From: Microbispora catharanthi
Lineage (GTDB): Bacteria; Actinomycetota; Actinomycetes; Streptosporangiales; Streptosporangiaceae
DNA: 64,000 bases
NCBI RefSeq assembly: GCF_006334915.2
Contig: NZ_VDMA02000025.1
Location: 60,468-124,467 of the forward strand
Direction of reading: 5' to 3'
Positions 24,858-33,015 of this stretch are shown here, piece after piece. The notes beneath the pieces were generated by a model. That model saw nothing but the letters and a program-made list of their open reading frames with translations. It made no database searches and was not told the origin of the DNA. Every line of letters starts with the position of its first letter. Within the stretch, counting starts at the first letter, position 1. The position numbers and the translations under genes are program-made.

Positions 24858-26774
24858 GCAGGGCGAAGCGGTCGGATCAGTGACGAGGACATCGCGCTCG
24901 TGCGGGAGCGCTCGCCGATCGCCGACGTCGTCGGCGAGCACATCCAGCTCCGCAACGCGGGCGGGGGCAACCTGAAGGGGCTGTGCCCGTTCCACGACGA
25001 GAAGTCGCCCTCGTTCAACGTCACCCCGGCCCGTGGCTACTACTACTGCTTCGGCTGCGCCGAGGGCGGCGACGTCATCACGTTCGTCCGCAAGATCGAG
25101 AACCTGACGTTCACCGAGGCCGTCGAGCGGCTCGCCCAGCGCGCCGGCATCCAGCTCCGCTACGAGCAGGGCGGCTATGTGCCCGGTCGTGAGCAGGGCG
25201 AGCGGCTGCGGCTGATCGAGGCGCACCGCGCCGCCGCCGAGTTCTACGCCGAGCGGCTGTCCGGCCCGGAGGCGGCCCCGGGGCGTCGTTTCCTGTCCGA
25301 GCGCGGCTTCGAGCGGGCCGACGCCGAGCACTTCGGCGTCGGCTACGCCCCCAACGAGTGGGAGGCGCTGTCGCGGCACCTGATGGCCCGCGGGTTCACC
25401 TCCCAGGAGCTGATCAAGGGAGGCCTCGCCCGCGAGGGCAGGCGCGGGCCCGTCGACCGGTTCCGCGGCCGGCTGGTCTGGCCGATCCGCGACATCACCG
25501 GCGACGTCATCGGCTTCGGCGCGCGCAAGCTGCTCGACTCCGACGACGGCCCCAAATACCTGAACACCCCCGAGAGCCCGATCTACCACAAGAGCTCGGT
25601 GCTGTACGGCGTGGACCTCGCCAAGCGGGAGATCGCCAAGCGGTCCCAGGCCGTCATCGTGGAGGGCTACACCGACGTCATGGCCTGCCATCTGGCCGGC
25701 GTGCCGACCGCGGTGGCCACCTGCGGCACCTCCTTCGGGGAGGACCACATCAAGGTCCTGCGCCGGCTGCTGCTCGACCAGGCCGAGTTCAGGGGTGAGG
25801 TGATCTTCACCTTCGACGGCGACTCGGCGGGGCAGAAGGCCGCCCTGCGCGCGTTCCAGGACGAGCAGAAGTTCGTCACGCAGACCTTCGTCGCCGTCCA
25901 GCCCGACGGCCTCGACCCGTGCGACCTGCGGGTCAAGCAGGGCGACGCCGCCGTGCGCGACCTGGTCGCCAGCCGCGAGCCGCTGTTCGCCTTCGCGATC
26001 CGCAGCATCCTGTCGCGCTACGACCTCAACACCAACGAGGGACGCCTGGCCGCGCTCGACGCCGCCGCGCCCGTCGTGGCCTCGATCAAGGACCCGGGGC
26101 TGCGCAAGACCTACGTGGTGGACCTCGACCGCTGGATCGGCTTCATGGACGAGGGCTTCGTCATCCAGCGCGTACAGCAGGTCGTGGGGCGGGCGCAGGA
26201 GGGCGTCCACGCTCCCGGGCGCCGGCAGCCGGCGCGCGGAGCCGCGCCCGCGCGGTCCGCCCCGGCGCGTCAGGAGCCCCTGGACCCCGCCGTCCGCCTG
26301 GAGGCGGAGGCGCTCAAGCTCGCCGTCCAGCGGCCCGCGCTGCTCGGGCCGGAGTTCGACGCGCTCGGCGCGGCGACGTTCACCCTGCCCGAGCACGTCG
26401 CGCTCTACGAGATCATCGTGGCGGCGGGGGGGACCGCCGCCGGAGGGCCCGGCGGGCGCGAGTGGGTCGACCGGCTGCTGGAGCAGGCCGACGCCGGGAC
26501 GCCCGGCGGGACCGGCGTCGACCTGAGGTCGCTCGTCACCCGGTTCGCGGTCGAGGCCGTGCGCGCCGACGTCAACGTCGAGGAGCGGTACGGCGCGGCC
26601 GTCCTGGCCAAGATCCAGGAGGTCGCGGTCGGCCGGGCCGTCGCCCAGGTGAAGTCGCGCCTGCAGCGGCTCAACCCGGTCGAGGAGCAGCAGGAGTACA
26701 ACCGGCTGTTCGGCGAACTCGTGGCGCTGGAACAGCAGCGACGCGTGTTGCGAGAACGCGCCAGCGGGGCCTGA
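24855..26774 (+). CDS. dnaG: DNA primase
   Basis: Makes RNA primers at the replication fork in contact with DnaB helicase. The 639-residue protein has the N-terminal CHC2 zinc-binding domain (CPFHDEKSPSFNV and YCFGCAEGGD), the RNA polymerase/TOPRIM core with VIVEGYTDVMA and FTFDGDSAGQKAA, and a C-terminal helicase-binding domain after an Arg/Ala/Pro-rich linker near residue 460. The GTG at 24855 gives the expected start VAGRSGRISDEDI; the frame is open far upstream but without homology. The next gene encodes a principal-type sigma factor, a conserved order. Confidence 0.95.
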   Translation: MAGRSGRISDEDIALVRERSPIADVVGEHIQLRNAGGGNLKGLCPFHDEKSPSFNVTPARGYYYCFGCAEGGDVITFVRKIENLTFTEAVERLAQRAGIQLRYEQGGYVPGREQGERLRLIEAHRAAAEFYAERLSGPEAAPGRRFLSERGFERADAEHFGVGYAPNEWEALSRHLMARGFTSQELIKGGLAREGRRGPVDRFRGRLVWPIRDITGDVIGFGARKLLDSDDGPKYLNTPESPIYHKSSVLYGVDLAKREIAKRSQAVIVEGYTDVMACHLAGVPTAVATCGTSFGEDHIKVLRRLLLDQAEFRGEVIFTFDGDSAGQKAALRAFQDEQKFVTQTFVAVQPDGLDPCDLRVKQGDAAVRDLVASREPLFAFAIRSILSRYDLNTNEGRLAALDAAAPVVASIKDPGLRKTYVVDLDRWIGFMDEGFVIQRVQQVVGRAQEGVHAPGRRQPARGAAPARSAPARQEPLDPAVRLEAEALKLAVQRPALLGPEFDALGAATFTLPEHVALYEIIVAAGGTAAGGPGGREWVDRLLEQADAGTPGGTGVDLRSLVTRFAVEAVRADVNVEERYGAAVLAKIQEVAVGRAVAQVKSRLQRLNPVEEQQEYNRLFGELVALEQQRRVLRERASGA

Positions 26775-26908
26775 ATAAACGTCCCTTTCCAGATCTCACA
26801 GCCGCCAAACATATGTTTTGATCTCGATTCGGTATTGACTTCCGCCTTACCTTGGGTGACAAAAATAGGCCTGCCATTTAGTGGTGCCTTTCCTGCACAC
26901 TGTGTTGC

Positions 26909-28060
26909 GTGGGTGCATCGGTGCTGCCAAGCAGGCCGCCATCGGTAGACCAGGTGGCGGACCTCGTCGCTAAGGGAAGGGAACGCGGGAGCGTCACGGT
27001 TGACGACGTGGCCGCCGCGCTCGACCGATCCGAGTTGCCCGCCGACGCGCTGGAGCGCGTCGTGCGGATGCTCGCCGAGAACGGGGTTGAGGTCCTCGAG
27101 CCGCAAGGCGACGAGGAGCCCAGCAAGCCGGACGAGGAGGATATCGGCAAACGCGCTCCGACCAGCGACCTGGTCAGGATCTACCTCAGGGAGATCGGCA
27201 GGGTTCCGCTGCTCACCGCCGAGGAGGAGGTGGAACTGGCCAAGGCCATCGAGGCCGGTCTGTTCGCGGAGGACAAGCTCTGCGAGAGCCCCGCCGCCAG
27301 GTTCGCCCGGCCGGAGCTGGAAGACCTGGTCTGGGAGGGCGTCCGCGCCAAGCAGCGGCTCATCGAGGCCAACCTCAGGCTCGTGGTCTCCATCGCCAAG
27401 CGCTATGTGGGGCGCGGAATGCTGTTCCTGGATCTGATTCAGGAAGGCAATCTCGGTCTCATCCGTGCGGTCGAGAAATTCGACTACACCAAGGGATACA
27501 AGTTCTCGACCTATGCGACCTGGTGGATTCGCCAGGCGATCACCCGGGCGATCGCCGACCAGGCGAGAACGATCCGGATTCCCGTGCACATGGTCGAAAC
27601 GATCAACAAATTGGTCCGCGTGCAGCGGCAGCTCCACCAGGATCTCGGCCGAGAGCCCGCCCCCGAGGAGATCGCCGCCGAGATGGACCTGCCGATCGAC
27701 CGCGTGGTGGAGATCCAGCGCATCGCGCAGGAGCCGGTCTCGCTCCAGGCGCCCATCGGCGAGGAGGACTCCGACCTCGGCGACTTCATCGAGGACGCCG
27801 ACGCCGTGGTGCCGATGGAGGCCGCGGCCTTCATCATGCTGCAGGACCAGCTCGACGACATCCTGGCCACGCTGTCGGAGCGCGAGCAGCGGATCATCCA
27901 GCTGCGGTTCGGCCTCTCCGACGGCCACCCCCGCACGCTGGAGGAGGTCGGCCGGGAGTTCGGCGTGACGCGTGAGCGCATCCGCCAGATCGAGTCCAAG
28001 ACGCTGGCCAAGCTGCGCCACCCCACCCGGGCCCAGATGCTCCGGGACTACCTGGACTGA
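26909..28060 (+). CDS. rpoD: RNA polymerase sigma factor, RpoD/HrdB type
   Basis: A 383-residue sigma-70 protein. Region 1.1-like sequence (SVDQVADLVAKGRERGSVTV) opens it, followed by region 1.2 (DLVRIYLREIG), region 2 with RYVGRGMLFLDLIQEGN and YATWWIRQAITRAIADQ, region 3 (LGREPAPEEIAAEM) and region 4 (EEVGREFGVTRERIRQIESK). Region 1.1 and the canonical 2.4 helix argue for a group 1 factor; it lacks the long acidic/lysine-rich extension of Streptomyces HrdB. The start is GTG at 26909. An AT-rich stretch with TTGACT at 26835-26840 is a plausible promoter region. It lies 134 bp after dnaG. Confidence 0.9.
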   Translation: MGASVLPSRPPSVDQVADLVAKGRERGSVTVDDVAAALDRSELPADALERVVRMLAENGVEVLEPQGDEEPSKPDEEDIGKRAPTSDLVRIYLREIGRVPLLTAEEEVELAKAIEAGLFAEDKLCESPAARFARPELEDLVWEGVRAKQRLIEANLRLVVSIAKRYVGRGMLFLDLIQEGNLGLIRAVEKFDYTKGYKFSTYATWWIRQAITRAIADQARTIRIPVHMVETINKLVRVQRQLHQDLGREPAPEEIAAEMDLPIDRVVEIQRIAQEPVSLQAPIGEEDSDLGDFIEDADAVVPMEAAAFIMLQDQLDDILATLSEREQRIIQLRFGLSDGHPRTLEEVGREFGVTRERIRQIESKTLAKLRHPTRAQMLRDYLD

Positions 28061-28073
28061 CGCCTCGACCGCG

Positions 28074-28110
28074 GACGAGCGCCTCCCGCCCCTGGGAGGC
28101 GCTCGTCGCG
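28074..28110 (+). terminator. Terminator of the sigma factor gene
   Basis: A 14-bp stem (GACGAGCGCCTCCC and its complement, 28074-28087 and 28094-28107) with a six-base loop starts 13 bases after the stop codon and is followed by GCGTTT. The short T run is enough for a moderate terminator. Confidence 0.8.
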
Positions 28111-28285
28111 TTTCGCGGTGGCCGGCGGCCGGGGTTGTCAGGTTGGCGATGACCTGGTCGGCGTTGCCCGGCGCGCCCAGGTGAACGTTGACGTCTGGTG
28201 GCGCGAGGCCGGGTCTCTGGAGCGATCCATATGCGAGCTGTGCCGAGGAATGTAACCATCGCCGGGCGATCTGGAGGTGGATGAC

Positions 28286-29014
28286 GTGAGTGAGTCCGCG
28301 GTTCGGCCGAACGAGACGACGGTGCCGTTGCTGCCGTGCGCGTCGGTGGAGGAGACCCTGGCGTTCTATGAGGCGCTGGGATTCGAGGCGACCTACAAAC
28401 AGAGCAAGCCCTACGTCTATGTGGCGCTGCAGTGGAGCGGATTCCAGCTGCACTTCGGCCCGGCGCCCAAGGGCCTGGATCCGGTCCGGGAGGAGTCCGG
28501 AGGCTGCCTGGTCATGGTCGACGCCGTGGCGCCCTACCATGCGGCGTTCGCCACCGCGATGCGCCGGGTCTACGGGAAGGTGCTGAGTTCCGGCCTTCCG
28601 CGGATCACCCGCTACCGGCCCGGCGCGTCCCGGTTCACGGTGATCGATCCGTCCGGGAACTCGATCATATTCATCCAGCGCGACGAGCCGGCCGAGTTGG
28701 AGTACGGCGGCTCGAAGAAGCTGACGGGCCTGGCCAAGGCGCTCGACAACGCGCGGATCCTGCGCGAGTTCAAGAACGATGACCTGCAGGCCTTCCGTGC
28801 GCTCAAGTCCGCGGTGCGCAGGCACGGCGCGGACGCCTCGCCGGTCGAGCGGGCCATCGCCCTGTGTCACCTTGTCGACGTGGCCACGGTGCTCGGTGAG
28901 CCCATCGATCCCTGGCTCGCCGATCTGCGTGCTCTGGAGCTCACCGTTGACGACAGGCGGCGCGTCGAGTCGGAACTCGGGCATCTCGCCGGACTTCAGG
29001 AGTGGCTTCCCTGA
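28286..29014 (+). CDS. VOC (glyoxalase/bleomycin resistance-like) protein with C-terminal extension
   Basis: The 242-residue protein has an N-terminal VOC domain of about 120 residues (VPLLPCASVEETLAFYEALGF, then FTVIDPSGNSIIFIQ), as in small bleomycin-binding and glyoxalase-fold proteins, and a helical C-terminal half (KALDNARILREF onward) of unknown role. GTG at 28286 has GGAGG eight bases upstream. The metal ligands usual in VOC enzymes are not obvious, so ligand sequestration is as likely as catalysis. It follows the rpoD terminator and has its own transcription unit. Confidence 0.75.
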   Translation: MSESAVRPNETTVPLLPCASVEETLAFYEALGFEATYKQSKPYVYVALQWSGFQLHFGPAPKGLDPVREESGGCLVMVDAVAPYHAAFATAMRRVYGKVLSSGLPRITRYRPGASRFTVIDPSGNSIIFIQRDEPAELEYGGSKKLTGLAKALDNARILREFKNDDLQAFRALKSAVRRHGADASPVERAIALCHLVDVATVLGEPIDPWLADLRALELTVDDRRRVESELGHLAGLQEWLP

Positions 29015-29111
29015 GATGTGAAGCGGCTCCTTCCGGGGGGAGCGAAGTCGACACCGGGGCGCCGGATAGCCTCGGGGGTGTTAACGGTCGACGTACGCTG
29101 GCGGTGCTCCC

Positions 29112-29615
29112 TTGACCTCTCAGAAGCCCTCGCTGTCCCGTCTGTTCGGCTCCCGGCTGCCCCGTGAGGTCCGTACGGCTCTCGCCCTGGAGAGCGGCGA
29201 GCGTCCGATCAGCCACGGGCTGACCCCGGAGGGCGGCCACATCGTCGCCACCACCCGGGCGCTGCACCTGCCGGACGGGCCGCGCCTGGCGTGGCACCTG
29301 ATGGACAAGGCCGTGTGGGACGAGGAGGGCGTGACGGTCACGATGACGGACGGGGCCGTCCACCGGGCTCTCCTGCCCGAGCCGGGCAGACTGCCGGAGA
29401 CGATCCGTGAGCGGGTGACCTCGACGATCGTCGCGAGTCGCCATGTGACCATCAACGGCCGTGGGGGAGTGCGCCTTGTCGCCCGCCGGATCCCCGGCTA
29501 CGACACCCCGCGCTGGGAGTTCATCTTCGACCCCGGGCTCGACGCCGACGACCCGGGCCTGCGCGCCCACGCCGAGCAGGCCCTCGAAGAGGTGCGCCGC
29601 AGCCTCGGCGTCTGA
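29112..29615 (+). CDS. Conserved actinobacterial protein of unknown function
   Basis: The 167-residue cytoplasmic-type protein has no signal peptide or membrane segment and no recognised domain. Segments such as SGERPISHGLTPEGGHIVATTRA and VARRIPGYDTPRWEFIFDPG suggest a beta-rich PH-like fold, but this is a guess. The start is TTG at 29112, the first possible in frame and without a clear ribosome site; TACGCT at 29094-29099 could be a -10 box. Codon use is typical for the genome. The gene ends just before a strong T-less hairpin. Confidence 0.65.
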   Translation: MTSQKPSLSRLFGSRLPREVRTALALESGERPISHGLTPEGGHIVATTRALHLPDGPRLAWHLMDKAVWDEEGVTVTMTDGAVHRALLPEPGRLPETIRERVTSTIVASRHVTINGRGGVRLVARRIPGYDTPRWEFIFDPGLDADDPGLRAHAEQALEEVRRSLGV

Positions 29616-29617
29616 CG

Positions 29618-29652
29618 CGGCGGGCCCCCGGCGTGATGCCGGGGGCCCGCCG
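29618..29652 (+). terminator. T-less hairpin terminator
   Basis: CGGCGGGCCCCCGGC and its complement form a perfect 15-bp stem with a five-base loop, starting three bases after the stop codon. No T tract follows. It lies between convergent genes and may act in both directions. Confidence 0.7.
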
Positions 29653-29733
29653 ATGGCACGGCACGCACCGTCCGGGCCGGTCCTCCATGGGGAGACGGAG
29701 CCGGACCGGCACCCGTCCGGTCTCGGGGGCGGA

Positions 29734-30036
29734 TCAGGGGATCTGGTCGGCGCCGGCCGGCCAGCCGGTGGCCGTGCCGACCCGGTCGGTCCTGTCGGCC
29801 TGCTCCCAGGTCTCCGTCTTCTTCAGGAACGGCACCTTGTCGCCCGCGAAGTCCTTGGCCTTGCCCGCCACCTTCGAGGCCTGGGCGCCGACCAGCCCCG
29901 CCGCCTCCTGCACCGTGGGGCTGTCCGCGAACCGCTGCGCGAAACGCTTGATCTGCTCGTAGCGCTCACGCCCGGCCCGCGTGCCGAGGACGTAGCCGAC
30001 GGCCAGCCCGGTGGCGAACATCGCCTTGTATCGCAT
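29734..30036 (-). CDS. YtxH-like small membrane-associated protein
   Basis: A 100-residue protein with one short N-terminal hydrophobic segment (MFATGLAVGYVLGTRAG) followed by amphipathic, Lys/Glu-rich helix (RERYEQIKRFAQRFADSP), as in YtxH-domain proteins that are stress- or envelope-associated. The GYVLGTRAGRERYEQI pattern is widespread in actinobacteria. Function is unknown. The ATG at 30036 follows GGAGGTGG. It is divergent from tRNA-Asn. Confidence 0.75.
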   Translation of the reverse strand: MRYKAMFATGLAVGYVLGTRAGRERYEQIKRFAQRFADSPTVQEAAGLVGAQASKVAGKAKDFAGDKVPFLKKTETWEQADRTDRVGTATGWPAGADQIP

Positions 30037-30193
30037 CTTCCACCTCCGCGCTCGTGTTCCCCGCCCCCCTACCCCGAGGGCCTGTCTCTATCCAACAGCA
30101 GCCGTTCCGGCCCCGCCCGGGCGGGCTCCCGGGCCGTCCGGGCGCTCTTTGCCGTACGCCGATCAAGACCCGACGACTCGCGGACGGAATCGA

Positions 30194-30225
30194 TGTGACA
30201 GACACCCCCCGGAGTGCGCTAATCT
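30194..30225 (+). promoter_or_regulatory. Promoter of tRNA-Asn
   Basis: TAATCT at 30220-30225 is a near-consensus -10 box. GTGACA at 30195-30200, 19 bp upstream, is the best -35 candidate. Transcription would start about 65 bases before the mature tRNA. Confidence 0.6.
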
Positions 30226-30296
30226 AGTTCCGCGCCGCAAGGAAAGCCGAAAGGCCGGAACGAGCGGAGCAGGCAGTAACAGCAGTAAGAGCACGA

Positions 30297-30369
30297 TCCC
30301 GTGTAGCTCAATCGGCAGAGCAGCCGGCTGTTAACCGGCAGGTTATAGGTTCGAGTCCTATCGCGGGAG
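30297..30369 (+). tRNA. tRNA-Asn (GTT)
   Basis: A 73-base cloverleaf. The acceptor stem pairs TCCCGTG with CGCGGGA (one G-T pair), the D loop is AGCTCAATCGGCAGAGC, the anticodon stem GCCGG/CCGGC flanks the loop CTGTTAA with anticodon GTT at 30330-30332, and the T arm is AGGTTCGAGTCCT-like. The 3' CCA is not encoded. No integrase or duplicated 3' end is seen nearby. Confidence 0.97.
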
Positions 30370-30376
30370 CATTTCA

Positions 30377-30416
30377 CCCCGGGGCGGTGGTCACAGACCA
30401 CCGCCCCGGGGTTTTT
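30377..30416 (+). terminator. Terminator of tRNA-Asn
   Basis: A 15-bp perfect stem (CCCCGGGGCGGTGGT and complement) with a five-base loop and five T residues, eight bases after the tRNA. Confidence 0.95.
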
Positions 30417-30578
30417 GTGTTGCTCTCCAGTGTTGCTCTCCACGGAGGAACGGCACATGTCTCCGCGGCGCGGACTCGACGCCGCCGTCACGGAGAACGC
30501 CTACTCGCCCGCGAAGCGGCAGCCGGGATCGGGCGGTACGCCATCCACTACCAGCCGCTGTTCACCACCCTGCAGGCG
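30417..30578 (+). other. Region before the cupin gene with a short competing ORF
   Basis: An ATG at 30457 has GGAGGAA upstream and opens a 46-codon ORF that ends at 30597, overlapping the start of the cupin in another frame. The cupin frame itself is open through this region without a good start. This could be a small upstream ORF, or the relic of a longer gene with a frameshift. Confidence 0.3.
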
Positions 30579-30893
30579 ATGGACGTCCAAGCGTTGATCG
30601 ACCAGGTCGACGACCCCTGGTACAACCAGACCCTCATCCAGGTCGGGGACGTCTGGGTGCGGCTGGGGGTGATGCACGGCGAGTTCCACTGGCACAAGCA
30701 CGACGAGCAGGATGAGTTCTTCTTCGTCCTGGACGGGCTGTTCCGTATCGAGCTGGAGGGTGCCGACACCGTCGAGCTCGGTCCCCGGCAGGCGTTCACC
30801 GTCCCGGCCGGGATGTCGCACCGGCCCGTCGTCCCCGTCCGCAGCGCCGTACTGATGATCGAGAAGGCCGGCGTCGTCGCCACCGGAGACTGA
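30579..30893 (+). CDS. Cupin-domain protein
   Basis: A 104-residue single-domain cupin beginning MDVQALIDQVDDPWYNQTL. Cupin motif 1 (HGEFHWHKHDEQDEFFFVLDG) carries the expected His pair, Glu and motif glycine; motif 2 is PRQAFTVPAGMSHRPV with the second His. Metal-dependent binding or isomerase activity is usual but no substrate can be named. The ATG at 30579 has no clear ribosome site, so translation may be coupled to the overlapping upstream ORF. The nitric oxide synthase gene follows on the same strand. Confidence 0.75.
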   Translation: MDVQALIDQVDDPWYNQTLIQVGDVWVRLGVMHGEFHWHKHDEQDEFFFVLDGLFRIELEGADTVELGPRQAFTVPAGMSHRPVVPVRSAVLMIEKAGVVATGD

Positions 30894-31058
30894 CCGCACC
30901 GGTGTGGGGATTTGGCGGACAAATCCGGGGACATCGCGGAAAATGTGATCGCCGTGGCCGTACCGGTCGCGGCTGCCGCGGACCACGGACGGCGCAGTGG
31001 GGTGAGGGCCACTGCGGGAAGGGTGTCGCCGCCGGCCCGGAACCGGCGCGGGGCGCCC

Positions 31059-32213
31059 GTGAGCGCGAAGTGTGTGGCGGTCGTGCTGACTTGGCGGAAA
31101 TCGAAAAAGACCCCCGCGCCCGTACGGGAGCGCGGGGAGGAGATCGACTGGCGGGAGGCGGAGAACTTCATCCGGCTCCACCACGCGGAGAACCCGGTGG
31201 CGGGCCCGGTGGAGCCCCGGCTCCGGGAGGTCCTCGCGGAGATCGACCAGACGGGGACGTACACGCACACCACGGGCGAGCTGACCTTCGGCGCGCGGGT
31301 GGCGTGGCGCAACAGCAACCGGTGCATCGGGCGCCTCTACTGGCGGTCGCTGCAGGTCCGTGACCGGCGGCACGTGGACACCGCCGACGGCGTGGCCGAG
31401 GAGTGCGTCGAGCACCTCAGGGCGGCCACCGGGAGGGGCAGGATCCGCCCCGCCATCACGGTGCTCGCCCCCGACCGGCCGGGGGAGCGGGCGCCGCGAA
31501 TCCTCAACGACCAGCTCATCCGGTATGCCGGGTACACCCGCGAGGACGGCTCCGTCCTCGGCGACCCGGCGAACGCGGAGATCACCAAGCGGGCCCTGCG
31601 GATGGGCTGGCGGGGGGAGGGCACGAGGTTCGACGTCCTGCCGCTGGTCGTGGAGGCCAAGGGCGCCCTGGTCCTGCGGGAGGTGCCGCACGAGGCGGTC
31701 CTGGAGGTGCCCCTGCGGCACCCGGCCTTCCCGTGGTTCGCCGACCTGGGCCTCAAATGGCATGCCGTGCCGGCGATCTCGAACATGTCGCTGGAGATCG
31801 GCGGGGTCGCCTATCCGTGCGCGCCGTTCAACGGCTGGTACATGGGAACCGAGATCGGCGCGCGCAACCTCGCCGACCGGGACCGCTACGACCAGCTTCC
31901 GGTGGTCGCCGAGCGGCTCGGCCTCGACACCTCCCACGAGCGGACGCTCTGGCGCGACCAGGCGCTGGTGGAGCTCAACGTCGCCGTGCTGCACTCCTTC
32001 GCGGAGGACGGCGTCACGATCACCGACCACCACACCGAGGCGCGGCGGTTCCTGACCCATCTGGAGCGGGAGGAGCGCAGCGGGCGCGTCTGCCCCGCGG
32101 ACTGGTCCTGGATCGTGCCTCCCCTGTCCGGCGCCGCGACGCCGGTCTTCCACCGCTACTACGACGACGTACGGCTCACGCCGGCCTACGTCCACCGCCC
32201 TCCCGTGGTGTAG
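31059..32213 (+). CDS. nos: Bacterial nitric oxide synthase oxygenase
   Basis: Oxidises L-arginine to citrulline and NO using heme, tetrahydrobiopterin or folate and an external reductase. The conserved core starts at about IDWREAENFIRLHH; the heme thiolate is Cys89 in WRNSNRCIGRLYW, the substrate Glu is in NMSLEIGG and the core motif FNGWYMGTEIGARNL is intact. Only the oxygenase half is present, as in other bacteria. The start is uncertain: GTG at 31059 gives 384 residues; an in-frame TTG at 30912 would add 49 low-complexity residues. No thaxtomin-type cluster surrounds it. Confidence 0.93.
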   Translation: MSAKCVAVVLTWRKSKKTPAPVRERGEEIDWREAENFIRLHHAENPVAGPVEPRLREVLAEIDQTGTYTHTTGELTFGARVAWRNSNRCIGRLYWRSLQVRDRRHVDTADGVAEECVEHLRAATGRGRIRPAITVLAPDRPGERAPRILNDQLIRYAGYTREDGSVLGDPANAEITKRALRMGWRGEGTRFDVLPLVVEAKGALVLREVPHEAVLEVPLRHPAFPWFADLGLKWHAVPAISNMSLEIGGVAYPCAPFNGWYMGTEIGARNLADRDRYDQLPVVAERLGLDTSHERTLWRDQALVELNVAVLHSFAEDGVTITDHHTEARRFLTHLEREERSGRVCPADWSWIVPPLSGAATPVFHRYYDDVRLTPAYVHRPPVV

Positions 32214-32241
32214 AACATAGTTCGGGTGAGGGAGGGTGAAC

Positions 32242-33012
32242 ATGGTGGTGCTGTCCGAGGACGACGGCGGTGTGCGGATCCTGACGTTGAACCGGCCGGA
32301 ACGGCTGAACGCCTGGACCGCCGAGATGGGACGGCGCTACTTCGACCTGCTGGAGGAGGCCGACCTCGACCCGTCCGTACGGGCGATCGTGGTGACCGGC
32401 GCGGGAAAGGGCTTCTGCGCCGGGGCCGACTTCGCCGACCTGACGGCCCTGCAGGCGGGCACGTACGCCGATGAGCAGGACAAAAGGCTGACCACCTTCC
32501 CCACCACCCTGCGGACGCCGGTCGTCGCCGCGGTCAACGGCGCCTGCGCCGGTCTGGGGATGGTCCACGCGCTCGTGTGCGACGTGGTCGTCACCGCCGA
32601 CGACGCCAAGTGGACGACCGCGTTCTCCCGGCGCGGGCTCATCGCGGAGTACGGCCTCGGCTGGATCCTGCCCCGGCTCGCCGGGCAGGCCCGCGCCATG
32701 GACCTGCTGCTGTCCGGGCGCGTCTTCACCGGTGCCGAGGCATGCGCCATGGGCCTCGCCGTACGGGCCGTGCCGGGGGAGCGGCTGCTCGCCGAGGCCG
32801 TCGCGTACGCGAAGGAGCTTGCCACCCAGTGCTCGCCCGCCTCGATGGCGATCATCAAGCGGCAGATCTGGGGCGGCTGGCAGGCGGGGCTCGACGAGGC
32901 CAGGGACGAGGCCGTACGGCTGATGACGGAGTCGTTCCGGCGGCCGGACTTCGCCGAGGGAGTGGCGAGCTTCCTCGAACGCCGGCCGCCGGACTTCCCG
33001 CCCCTGGGATAG
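32242..33012 (+). CDS. Enoyl-CoA hydratase/isomerase family protein
   Basis: Crotonase-fold protein of 256 residues. The oxyanion-hole segments are AGKGFCAGADFADL at about residue 55 and AAVNGACAGLGMVHAL at about residue 98; a glutamate in RRGLIAEYGLGWILPR is in the catalytic position. Members hydrate or isomerise acyl-CoAs in fatty acid or aromatic degradation. Start: ATG at 32242, seven bases after GGAGG. It lies 28 bp after nos and could be co-transcribed with it; its end is three bases from the convergent galK stop. Confidence 0.88.
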   Translation: MVVLSEDDGGVRILTLNRPERLNAWTAEMGRRYFDLLEEADLDPSVRAIVVTGAGKGFCAGADFADLTALQAGTYADEQDKRLTTFPTTLRTPVVAAVNGACAGLGMVHALVCDVVVTADDAKWTTAFSRRGLIAEYGLGWILPRLAGQARAMDLLLSGRVFTGAEACAMGLAVRAVPGERLLAEAVAYAKELATQCSPASMAIIKRQIWGGWQAGLDEARDEAVRLMTESFRRPDFAEGVASFLERRPPDFPPLG

Positions 33013-33015
33013 GAC

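Noticed and set aside
30297..30600. Integrated element at tRNA-Asn
   Set aside because: No integrase, no duplicated 3' end of the tRNA and no mobile-element genes were seen on either side.
30912..33012. Thaxtomin-like nitration cluster around nos
   Set aside because: No NRPS or TxtE-like cytochrome P450 is nearby.
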